DNA of 27,952 bases, taken from positions 1 to 27,952 of the forward strand of contig CAMYAO010000022.1 of the NCBI GenBank assembly GCA_947253885.1. The letters run 5' to 3'. The notes under the pieces are model-generated. The model was given only the letters and a program-made list of their open reading frames with translations, searched no databases and was not told the DNA's origin. Source of the stretch: an uncultured Clostridium sp. Lineage in GTDB: Bacteria; Bacillota; Clostridia; Lachnospirales; Lachnospiraceae. Made by a program: the position numbers and the translations under genes. Below are positions 1-7,686 of this stretch, piece by piece. Position 1 is the stretch's first letter. Each line of letters opens with the position of its first letter.

Positions 1-1
1 G

Positions 2-103
2 ACGCCGTTTGACAAAAAAGGCGGTCTGCTGGGCTTCTATGAGTCCTTTGGGGATGATTATGAAAAAATACTACAAGAAATGAATGTCGCATTGGTGGCA
101 TAA
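2..103 (+). CDS. hsdR: 3' end of probable type I restriction subunit R (HsdR)
   Basis: Only the last 33 codons are in the window, in frame 2, ending in TAA at 101-103. The peptide contains DKKGGLLGFYESFGDDY and ends ALVA. This resembles the C-terminus of type I R subunits (a glycine pair, then F-x-x-F-G-D and a short helix). HsdR is the helicase/nuclease motor of a type I R-M complex. The call rests mainly on position: hsdS starts 13 bases downstream and hsdM follows. The motif resemblance is short, so another upstream gene is possible. Confidence 0.6.
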   Translation, partial: TPFDKKGGLLGFYESFGDDYEKILQEMNVALVA

Positions 104-115
104 GGAGGAAAACCA

Positions 116-1345
116 TTGCAACTCATTGAATTTGGTTCAATTATGAATATGGCTAAGGGCAAAAAGCCTGTAAATCAATCCCCAGAAAAGCGAGATGGAT
201 TTCTGCCGTATGTTGATATTAAAGCATTTGAGACAAATACTGTCGATAATTATACGGATGGCGTAAAATGTTTGCCTTGTGAGGAAGGTGATATTTTAAT
301 CGTTTGTGATGGCTCTCGTTCTGGATTGGTAGGAAAGGCCATCAACGGATATGTGGGGTCTACACTTGCAAAAATCACCGCTGATGGCATGACACAGAAC
401 TATTTGTATTATTTTTTACAGGGCAAATATGCTTTGCTTAATACAAAAAAGAAAGGCACAGGAACACCTCACCTAAATCCAGACTTATTAAAGAAACAAA
501 TGCTTATTGTCCCATCCATCCCCGAACAAAAACGCATCGTCACCCACATTGAGGAATTATTCTCCGAACTGGATAAGGCTGTGGAAACCTTGCAGACCAC
601 AAAGCAGCAGTTGGCGGTGTATCGACAGGCTGTGCTTCAAGACGCATTTGCAGGTAAATTCACACAAGCGTTCCGCAGCGTAAGTAATCCGGAAATCCGA
701 GAAAAATTGCAGTGGGCTTCTGAAGCTGCAACTGATGCTTTGCCCAACATCCCGAATTCATGGAAATATGTTGCTTTATCCCAGTTAGGGGACTTAGGGC
801 GTGGAAAATCAAAACATAGACCAAGAAATGATGCAAAATTGTTCGAAGATGGGAAGTATCCATTCTTGCAAACCAGTGAAGTTAAAGCGGCAACTAAATA
901 CATTACCGAATACAAAAAAATGTATGGTGAGTTTGGGTTGAGTCAAAGCAAGCTATGGCCTAAAGGTACTTTGTGCATTACTATAGCCGCCAACATCGCA
1001 GAGACAGCTTTTCTCGGAATAGATGCGTGTTTTCCAGACAGCGTAGTTGGCTTTACACCTTATGATGTTGTGTTGCCAGAGTATATAAAATACTTTATTG
1101 AATCCCAAAAACTACGCCTTTGGGCATTTGCCCCGGCAACGGCACAAAAAAACATTAATCTCGATACGCTTGAAAACCTAATCGTACCGTATTGTGCTAT
1201 TGAAGAGCAGCAGGAATTAATTAACCAAATCGAATCAAGACTAACTACGTTTGAACATATCGAACAGACCGTAGACACTGCATTAGCACAGGCGGATTCC
1301 ATGCGGCAAAGCATTCTAAAACAGGCCTTTGAAGGAGGATTTTAA
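116..1345 (+). CDS. hsdS: type I restriction-modification specificity subunit HsdS
   Basis: HsdS chooses the DNA target of a type I R-M complex and holds the two HsdM subunits together. At 409 aa the length is normal. The protein shows the usual two halves. A first target-recognition domain covers about residues 1-140 and a first conserved helical spacer about 141-195 (PSIPEQKRIV, then a long helix ending in QDAFAGKFT). A second recognition domain covers about 205-360 and a second spacer about 361-409 (IEEQQELINQI ... SILKQAFEGGF). The start is TTG at 116, chosen because AGGAGG at 103-108 sits 7 bases before it and the product begins directly at the first recognition domain. It lies 13 bases after the probable hsdR stop and 3 bases before hsdM, so the order is R-S-M, one operon. 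The DNA target cannot be read from sequence. Confidence 0.93.
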   Translation: MQLIEFGSIMNMAKGKKPVNQSPEKRDGFLPYVDIKAFETNTVDNYTDGVKCLPCEEGDILIVCDGSRSGLVGKAINGYVGSTLAKITADGMTQNYLYYFLQGKYALLNTKKKGTGTPHLNPDLLKKQMLIVPSIPEQKRIVTHIEELFSELDKAVETLQTTKQQLAVYRQAVLQDAFAGKFTQAFRSVSNPEIREKLQWASEAATDALPNIPNSWKYVALSQLGDLGRGKSKHRPRNDAKLFEDGKYPFLQTSEVKAATKYITEYKKMYGEFGLSQSKLWPKGTLCITIAANIAETAFLGIDACFPDSVVGFTPYDVVLPEYIKYFIESQKLRLWAFAPATAQKNINLDTLENLIVPYCAIEEQQELINQIESRLTTFEHIEQTVDTALAQADSMRQSILKQAFEGGF

Positions 1346-1348
1346 TCA

Positions 1349-2836
1349 ATGAGTGAACAAACATCAGCAATCGTATCAAAGGTTTGGGGAATGTGCAATC
1401 CGCTCCGTGATGACGGTGTTTCCTACGGAGATTATCTGGAACAGCTTACCTACCTCATCTTTCTGAAAATGTCCGATGAGTATTCCAAACCACCCTATAA
1501 AAAAGAAACGGGTATTCCCGCCGGATACACATGGTCGGATATGAATACCCTTAAGGGTGCAGAACTGGAGGAACAATATAAATCCACACTGGAAGAACTG
1601 GGCAAACAAGGCGGTATTCTCGGTAAAATCTTCAAAGGCGCAAGTAACAAAATCAGCAGTGCTGCCATTCTGTACCGTGTTGTGCAGATGATTGACAACG
1701 AAAAATGGGTGGCAATGTCCTCCGATGTCAAGGGGGAAATCTATGAAGGCTTGCTGCAAAAGAATGCAGAAGATATCAAGAGTGGCGCAGGTCAGTATTT
1801 TACCCCTCGTCCACTGATTCATGCAATGGTGAAATGTATCCGACCGGAGCCTATGAAAACCATCGCAGACCCCTGTTGTGGTTCTGGAGGATTTTTTCTC
1901 GCTTCGCAGTCGTTCATTGTCGACCCGGAGAATTATTCCCTTGACCGTGAGCAGAAAGAGTTTCTGAAAAATGAAACCTTCTACGGCAACGAAATCGTAT
2001 CTGCCACCTATAAAACGGCTTTGATGAATCTGTATCTCCACAACATCGGTGATATTTACGGCAATGTTCCGATTACCTACGGAGATGCCCTGCTCACCGA
2101 CCCCGGCTACCGTGTGGACTATGTGCTGACCAATCCGCCCTTCGGTAAAAAGTCAGCTCTTACCTTTACCAACGAGGAGGGGGAACAGGAGGAAGAAGAC
2201 CTCGTTTATAATCGGCAGGATTTCTGGACAACCAGTTCCAACAAACAGCTGAACTTTGTGCAGCATATCAATACCATTCTGAAAGCCACAGGAAAGGCTG
2301 CCGTTGTTGTGCCGGACAATGTTCTGTTCGAGGGTGGCGCTGGCGAGATTGTGCGGAAAAAGTTACTCAAAACCACCGACCTCCACACCATTCTCCGCCT
2401 TCCGACAGGTATCTTCTATAAGCCGGGTGTAAAAGCGAATGTTATCTTTTTTGATAAACGCCCTGCCAGTGCCGAAATGCAGACCAAGGAAGTGTGGATT
2501 TATGATTTACGCACAAACATTCATTTCACTCTGAAACAGCACCCAATGACCGATGCTGACCTTGTGGGCTTTATTCAGTGCTACAATCCGGAAAACCGTC
2601 ACGAGCGTACTGAAACGTGGTCGGAAGAAAATCCGGACGGTCGTTTCCGCAGATATGATGTAAAGGATATTCTGGAGCGTGACAAGACAAGCCTTGACCT
2701 GTTCTGGATTAAGGACAAGTCCCTCGCAGACCTCGATAGCCTGCCTGCCCCGGATGAACTGGCTGCAGATATCATTGAGAATCTTCAAAGTGCCTTGGAG
2801 AGTTTTCAAGAGTTGCAAGCCCAACTGGGTAAATAA
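1349..2836 (+). CDS. hsdM: type I restriction-modification DNA methyltransferase HsdM
   Basis: N6-adenine methyltransferase subunit of the type I complex. At 495 aa it matches the HsdM family. Visible landmarks are an N-terminal HsdM helical domain (about 5-130), GAGQYFTPRPL at 146-156, the AdoMet-binding motif I ADPCCGSGGF at 173-182, and the catalytic motif IV NPPF at 262-265. The C-terminus is a helical tail rich in leucine and glutamate, used in the family to contact HsdS. The ATG at 1349 follows GAAGGAGG at 1331-1338, which lies inside the end of hsdS, so the two genes are translationally close. Downstream is a strong hairpin terminator. All expected motifs are present, so the modification half of the system looks functional. 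Confidence 0.96.
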   Translation: MSEQTSAIVSKVWGMCNPLRDDGVSYGDYLEQLTYLIFLKMSDEYSKPPYKKETGIPAGYTWSDMNTLKGAELEEQYKSTLEELGKQGGILGKIFKGASNKISSAAILYRVVQMIDNEKWVAMSSDVKGEIYEGLLQKNAEDIKSGAGQYFTPRPLIHAMVKCIRPEPMKTIADPCCGSGGFFLASQSFIVDPENYSLDREQKEFLKNETFYGNEIVSATYKTALMNLYLHNIGDIYGNVPITYGDALLTDPGYRVDYVLTNPPFGKKSALTFTNEEGEQEEEDLVYNRQDFWTTSSNKQLNFVQHINTILKATGKAAVVVPDNVLFEGGAGEIVRKKLLKTTDLHTILRLPTGIFYKPGVKANVIFFDKRPASAEMQTKEVWIYDLRTNIHFTLKQHPMTDADLVGFIQCYNPENRHERTETWSEENPDGRFRRYDVKDILERDKTSLDLFWIKDKSLADLDSLPAPDELAADIIENLQSALESFQELQAQLGK

Positions 2837-2853
2837 GCATACAGAAATATAGC

Positions 2854-2897
2854 AATCGTCCTCTCTGCCTTAAAAGCAGTGGGGACGATTTTCGTTT
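2854..2897 (+). terminator. Rho-independent-type terminator after hsdM
   Basis: AATCGTCC at 2854-2861 pairs perfectly with GGACGATT at 2883-2890. A second inner stem (TGC/GCA plus neighbouring pairs) closes around an AT-rich loop, and the stem is followed by TTCGTTT. It starts 17 bases after the hsdM stop and ends the R-S-M operon. Confidence 0.8.
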
Positions 2898-3203
2898 AAT
2901 ATCGTATTACTGTGTCACATAAATTCAAACACCAACCAAACACCATGACCCTTTGAAAAGTGCCGTATTTACCGCATTTATCGGTATTTTTTTCCGTATA
3001 GAAGTCTTTCTTCTCAAAATAAACTTCTGTACCATGTTCTTTGAGTTTTCTAATAGTTGAAAGACTGTCTACCGTATTTCTGGCAAAACGACTAACAGAC
3101 TTGGTAACAATCAGGTCAATTTTCCCTGCTAAAGCATCATTTACCATGCGCTTAAAATCATCACGTTTTTCGTATTGGTAGCCGTTATACCTTCATCTAG
3201 TTT
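2896..3203 (-). pseudogene. serine recombinase N-terminal domain remnant
   Basis: Read on the minus strand, the fragment carries the resolvase-domain core of a large serine recombinase: DEGITATNTK, then KRDDFKRMVNDALAGKIDL, VTKSVSRFARNTVDSL and LKEHGTEVYFEK. SRFARNT is the hallmark of the resolvase domain. The catalytic serine end and everything after about position 3000 are missing. After EVYFEK the reading no longer resembles the family. There is also a frameshift near 3160, where one A appears to have been lost from an A-run between TNTK and KRDDF. This is a fragment of an integrated mobile element, not a functional enzyme. The clean open part runs from 3147 down to 2896. Confidence 0.85.
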
Positions 3204-3344
3204 CATCACGTGTTGGATACAATGAAACCTTGCCCTTGAACTCTGAAACTATTTATAGGAATCCTGAAACCTTAGCTCGGAGCATCATATTATTTCTTAT
3301 TGAAAATAAGAAAGCTTATCTCAAATAACACTTAAAATATAGCA

Positions 3345-3378
3345 TACAAAAAATGGCTCTAACATATCGCCAGAGCCA
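3345..3378 (-). terminator. hairpin terminator on the minus strand
   Basis: AGAGCCA at 3372-3378 pairs with TGGCTCT at 3354-3360 around an 11-base loop. Read on the minus strand the stem is followed by ATTTTTTG. The IS256 transposase reading frame runs into this structure, so it belongs to a different sequence that was joined to the broken IS. Confidence 0.65.
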
Positions 3379-3404
3379 TCTTCCAATAAACAATGCCAGT
3401 TACT

Positions 3405-4166
3405 TAAAGCTTCTTTTATTCCACTAAGCCCATCTGCACAAATTATCATTACATCTTTTACGCCTCTGTTTTTTAAGCTGTTTAATACGCCAAGCCAATA
3501 TTTGCTACTCTCATTTTCTCCGATCTCTAGGCTTATTACATCTTTCATTCCATCGCAGTTTATACCAATTATCACGTATGCTGCTAATTTCCTGATTATG
3601 TTGTCATCTCTGACCGAGAAGTGTACTGCATCAATGAATAGTATTGGATATATATCATCTAGTGGTCTGTTTTGCCAGTCTAAAATGTCCTGCAATACCT
3701 TGTTTGTTACATCTGAGATAAAACTCTCACTGCATTCAAATCCATATATTTCCTCAATCTATTCTGATATCTGCCTTGTCGTAAGCCCTCGAGCGCACAT
3801 GCTGATTATCTTTTCATCTATTCCAGAAATATCTTTCTGACGTTTTTTGACAACCTTAGGTTCATAGCTACTTTTTCTATTCTGGGGAACATCTATCTCG
3901 AATTCTCCGTAATCACTACGTACTCTCTTTTTCTTTGTTCCATTGCGATAATTGTCAGTATCGCTACGTTCATAGCTTTCATAGCCTAGATGTCCATCCA
4001 TCTCTGCTTCCATCATCGATTTGATGCTACCACCTAGAAGGTCTTTGAGAGCTTCCTGTATATCATCTGCTGTCTCTATGTCATATTCATTGATTAGAGA
4101 TGCGATGATGTTTTTCTTTCCCTCTGTTAATGGTTTTACATGATAAACTTCTTTTTTCTTTGCCAT
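3405..4166 (-). pseudogene. IS256-family (mutator type) transposase, nonsense-mutated and 3'-truncated
   Basis: The first part (4166 to 3759, 135 aa) begins MAKKKEVYHVKP and contains HLGYESYERSDTDNYRNGT, typical of the IS256 N-terminal region. It ends ...TTRQISE at a TAG. The same frame then continues IEEIYGFECSESFISDVTNKV and on into the catalytic core. The core shows the first DDE aspartate in LFIDAVHFSVR and the second in CADGLSG. A single CAG-to-TAG change would explain the stop. Homology is lost after about 3405 (KEAL), so the glutamate of the DDE triad and the C-terminal third are missing. The gene cannot make an active transposase. The ATG at 4166 follows AGGAGG at 4173-4178. Confidence 0.9.
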
Positions 4167-4245
4167 ATTAATAGCCTCCTATAATATTTATATTCTACCA
4201 TAGAAGGCTAACTTTTAATTTACAGACTTTTTCTCACACTCTCAA
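3405..4245 (-). mobile_element. IS256-family insertion sequence remnant, copy 1
   Basis: The remnant consists of the broken transposase plus its 5' flank. On the minus strand the flank at 4245-4216 reads GAGAGTGTGAGAAAAAGTCT, like an IS256-family terminal inverted repeat, but the partner end is gone, so the exact border is not proven. Between 4246 and 4381 I see only a small hairpin (CCCACA at 4267-4272 with TGTGGG at 4280-4285, then a T-run at 4292-4297) and no gene. Confidence 0.6.
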
Positions 4246-4381
4246 TTTAACATCTGTCGGCTTTTCCCCACATACTCTCTGTGGGTGACTCGTTTTTTAG
4301 TTTTCCTGTTTATATTTTGACACCAATCAGTTTCCGTCTAAATTATTAAGCAGAAATTTATGTTGAGAAACCGAAAGATAA

Positions 4382-6322
4382 CTATTTTTTTGAACTCATT
4401 TTACTATAATAGGTTTTCTTTCCTATCTTTTTCCATGCTTTTATTGTAACTTTACCTTTTCCAATTATTTTCTTTTTAATTTTTACATAGCAAGGGAGTT
4501 TCTTAACATTCTTTATCTTTTTCCCTCTAAAATATATGTAACAGCCCTTGGCGTTTTTGCTTTTTCCGATTTTAATTTTTATATAATTTTTGTTAACCCG
4601 CTTTACGCTAAACTTTGGTAGCGTCACTTTGACATTTTTTTTAGGAACTTTAGGTTTGAGAATACTTTTTCCTGCCTGCCCTGTATAAATTTTTACAACT
4701 GCATTTCCGTATTCTGTATTATCATCAGTACTGTAAACCTCCTCTATATCGCACCAGTTTCCTTTATTTATGCCCTTTTGCTTTATAAAGGTCTGTCCTT
4801 TTTCTACATCTAAAGTCGTTACGCCTGCACCAAATGGCAAATCATTATCTTTAATCTCTAAAGGAAGGTAATACTTTGTAGACCCCTTTTCTTTATAGCT
4901 TGTCATTACAGTTGCAAATAGTTTTTGCCCTTTTTTTATTTTGATGGATTTTGATAGCTTTAGCTTGTGAAATCCTGCATAAGAAGTGGCAAAACTTTGA
5001 GTATATACTTTTTCTCCCCAATTTCCTTTACTTGCTTCTTTTGTATTTGGAAGATAGATATTGACTTGAATTTTGCAGTCTGCAACTGGGGTATATGTTC
5101 CTATGGTATTTATCCATTCATTATTTCTTGCTTTATAGCAGTTTCCTGCCTCCACCGGAATTTTTCCCGAATAAAAATTATCTCCGGTTCCTATCCCATC
5201 GTACTGATATATATTCTGCTCTTTCTTATCCCAAAGGCTTCCCTGATAAGATGAAAAGTTGCATAAGGTCTTATCATAATAGGAAATATACATATATCCC
5301 TCGTCACCGAAATTTTCTCCCCAGCTGTTTTTTACAATCCAGCCACCCGGCTTATCGGGTAATTCGCCACTTCCATCATTGAATTTTTCCGGTGCCATCT
5401 CATCGTCCCAGCCCACTATGGTTATGGCATGATTTGCAAAGGCATTATCTTTATAACAGTAATAAGCACTATACTTGTTGTTAAAAAAAGGGCCATCGTT
5501 ATCAATATCTCTATTATACGCATGGTAGGCAGCATATAATGCCCCTTTTTGCTGTATAGCATTTTTTATGCGTGGAATGGCTCCGGTGTTGTACCCTCTA
5601 AATATTTTATTGGTTCTGGTAATTTCGGATTTACAAACTGATGGCAAGTAGTCTACATTGTCCAAACCGATTCTTGACATAGTTCTGGGAGCGCCATCTT
5701 CCGCATCTGCACCCTTCATCATATTTTTCTTTGGATTATAGGGGCAGTCTTTTTCATATACAGCACCGTATTTCCTGGCTAAAGTAACCACAGCAGTGTC
5801 TAAAAGTCCACCCCTGTTATAAATATCAGGTTCCATAAGATAAGTTCGGCGGTCTTGTCCTGCATATTTACTCTTGTCCTTTTCGTCATCCTCCACACAT
5901 TCATAAGCATACCAAGCCAAATGTCTTTCCGACAGGTCTATTCTTTGGTCTGTCAGTTTTTTCTTTATCAGGTTTGACTCCAGGGAAGCAAGTGCTGCGT
6001 GTGCCCAGCAAGTACCATAATTACCCTGATTTTTTACTGATGTAATCAAGCCTAAGTCCTTGAGATTGTAGTAAGAAAGTCCCGCTGACCTTTGTCTTAT
6101 AACCATGTTTGCATTTAATGACTCAGGATTATTATAGGAGAAAAATTTTTCTCCATTTTTACAAGTCATAGTTCCCAAGGGTTTAAAATTTTTACCTATA
6201 TCAAATTTTCCAGTTCCTTTAGACGCCCCGTAGGCAAAGCCTTGCCCCACAAGCAAAATTCCTACTATAAGGAGCATTCCAATCTTAAAACCTACAAGTC
6301 TAATTTTTTCCATAGTCTTCAT
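4382..6322 (-). CDS. secreted papain-like cysteine protease (peptidase C1) with lysine-rich Fn3-like C-terminus
   Basis: A 646-aa protein with an N-terminal signal peptide (charged start, hydrophobic stretch at about 11-30, probable cleavage after AYGA). The C1A papain catalytic set is present: the oxyanion glutamine and nucleophile in NQGNYGTCWAHA (Q99, C105), the histidine in NHAITIVGWDDE (H298), and the asparagine in WIVKNSWGENFGDEGY (N332). Residues from about 365 to 540 resemble the beta-sandwich (lectin-like) domain that follows the protease in many clostridial surface C1 peptidases. The last 80 residues (about 565-646) form a lysine-rich Fn3-like domain (GCYIYFRGKK ... KKTYYSKMSS) shared with the two upstream genes. 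No LPXTG motif is present. It is the last gene of a three-gene operon, 13 bases after its neighbour. It probably acts outside the cell on proteins; the substrate is unknown. Confidence 0.92.
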   Translation of the reverse strand: MKTMEKIRLVGFKIGMLLIVGILLVGQGFAYGASKGTGKFDIGKNFKPLGTMTCKNGEKFFSYNNPESLNANMVIRQRSAGLSYYNLKDLGLITSVKNQGNYGTCWAHAALASLESNLIKKKLTDQRIDLSERHLAWYAYECVEDDEKDKSKYAGQDRRTYLMEPDIYNRGGLLDTAVVTLARKYGAVYEKDCPYNPKKNMMKGADAEDGAPRTMSRIGLDNVDYLPSVCKSEITRTNKIFRGYNTGAIPRIKNAIQQKGALYAAYHAYNRDIDNDGPFFNNKYSAYYCYKDNAFANHAITIVGWDDEMAPEKFNDGSGELPDKPGGWIVKNSWGENFGDEGYMYISYYDKTLCNFSSYQGSLWDKKEQNIYQYDGIGTGDNFYSGKIPVEAGNCYKARNNEWINTIGTYTPVADCKIQVNIYLPNTKEASKGNWGEKVYTQSFATSYAGFHKLKLSKSIKIKKGQKLFATVMTSYKEKGSTKYYLPLEIKDNDLPFGAGVTTLDVEKGQTFIKQKGINKGNWCDIEEVYSTDDNTEYGNAVVKIYTGQAGKSILKPKVPKKNVKVTLPKFSVKRVNKNYIKIKIGKSKNAKGCYIYFRGKKIKNVKKLPCYVKIKKKIIGKGKVTIKAWKKIGKKTYYSKMSSKK

Positions 6323-6335
6323 TCCTCATATCACT

Positions 6336-7604
6336 TTATTTCTTATTTATCTTCAGCCTGATGGCACTATTTCCCCCATAAACAGTGGTTTTTCCGACTT
6401 TTTTATAGGTGCATATACTAAATTTATAGATACAACCCTTCTTCAATTTTTTAACTGTGTATTTAGAAATTGAGTTTTTACCCAATTTTACAGTGAGGAC
6501 TTTCCCCTTTGAGCCTTTTCTGTATTTTAAAATATAGCCATCAGCATGGAGAACTGGCTTCCACCTGAATTTACCCGTACTACCTTTGATTTTACCGGTA
6601 AAGCCTTTGATTTTAAAAGACTTGGCAGTTGTAATTTTTTTGAAAGTTTCCAGCTCCTTTACAGCCTTATCTTTTTCTCCAATGGCTTTATCTCGTTCAG
6701 AGATGGCTTTTTTCTTTTCTTCAAGTGCCTTTTCCTTTTCGGAAATGGCATCACTCTTTTCTTTAAGAGCTGTATTTTTCTCGGAAATAGCTTCAGTGAT
6801 TTGCTCTCTTAGTGAATCCTCGGTCTTTTTAAATTTTTCTTTAAGGGAATTTATCTCTTGAAGCAGAGTTTTATATTTACCTGTCATTTCTGCCAGCTTA
6901 CTTTTGTATTCCTTTACTTCAAGGGTCAAAGTTTCCACCTGTTTCTTCAATTCCTCGATTTGTTGGTTTAAGTTTGATGACTGTTTCTCCCAAACAGCGT
7001 AGCAAACCATATAAGAAGATATATAGGTGTTTTTGTCTATATCTGCTACTTGCGAACCCGGAGTTTTACTCCAGCCCTTGAATACAAACCCCTCTTTTTC
7101 CGGAATAGTCTTGGGCAATTTGTCGCCTATTCTACCTATGACTTTTATACTTGGAATTTCTCCTTTTCCACCGTTTGGAGCAAAAAATACGGGCTTGGGG
7201 ACTGTTGTTTCAGAACTTTCCCATACCGGCCAAAGTTCAGTGTCTTTTGTGAAAGTCGTTCCGGGAGTCACATTAGAAAAGCTCTGATTTCTGGAGGTAT
7301 TCCAGCCGACCTGCTCGTACTCCACATCTTCATAATTTTCCTCTACCATTTTTGATAATCCCTTTTTGGCAAATTTCAAATCCAAACATTCACCGGATTT
7401 AATTTTTATGACGGTATCACTTCCACCGGCGCCGTCCTTTTTTAATGTGATTGTAATTTCTTTAGAGTTATTATTATCAGCAGATACATAAACTATACCC
7501 ATACTTAATGCAATAGTCAGTATCAAACCGAAAATAAGTATAAATGTGCAAAGATTTCTCTTTGCAACATCTATACACATAATGTTTATAATTTTTTTCA
7601 TCAC
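6336..7604 (-). CDS. surface protein with two Listeria-Bacteroides repeats, a coiled coil and an Fn3-like C-terminus
   Basis: A 422-aa exported protein. It has a signal peptide or N-terminal anchor (hydrophobic about 18-42, ending VYVSADNNN). Two InlB B-repeat-like (Listeria-Bacteroides repeat, Flg_new type) modules follow at about 45-135 and 137-210, each ending in the typical G-W-x...(W/Y)-(P/A)-V-W-E pattern (YEQVGWNTS ... LWPVWE; FVFKGWSKTP ... CYAVWE). A long charged coiled coil spans about 212-325, with near-repeats such as SEKEKALEEKKKAISERDKA. The last 95 residues are a lysine-rich Fn3-like domain (HADGYILKYRKGSKGK ... YKKVGKTTVYGGNS). It is the middle gene of the surface operon, 82 bases after the beta-helix gene and 13 bases before the protease. 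The coiled coil suggests a stalk or multimer scaffold, which is inference. No enzymatic motif is seen. Confidence 0.85.
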   Translation of the reverse strand: MMKKIINIMCIDVAKRNLCTFILIFGLILTIALSMGIVYVSADNNNSKEITITLKKDGAGGSDTVIKIKSGECLDLKFAKKGLSKMVEENYEDVEYEQVGWNTSRNQSFSNVTPGTTFTKDTELWPVWESSETTVPKPVFFAPNGGKGEIPSIKVIGRIGDKLPKTIPEKEGFVFKGWSKTPGSQVADIDKNTYISSYMVCYAVWEKQSSNLNQQIEELKKQVETLTLEVKEYKSKLAEMTGKYKTLLQEINSLKEKFKKTEDSLREQITEAISEKNTALKEKSDAISEKEKALEEKKKAISERDKAIGEKDKAVKELETFKKITTAKSFKIKGFTGKIKGSTGKFRWKPVLHADGYILKYRKGSKGKVLTVKLGKNSISKYTVKKLKKGCIYKFSICTYKKVGKTTVYGGNSAIRLKINKK

Positions 7605-7686
7605 TATATCACCACTTGAAAATATGACAATTTCTTACCGTTTTTATTATGTTTTTCTGAAAGTTTCTTATACGCATTAAGTACAC

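Noticed and set aside
1376..2041. 221-aa open frame antisense to hsdM
   Set aside because: It is a shadow of the strongly conserved hsdM frame, with no ribosome binding site or recognisable domain.
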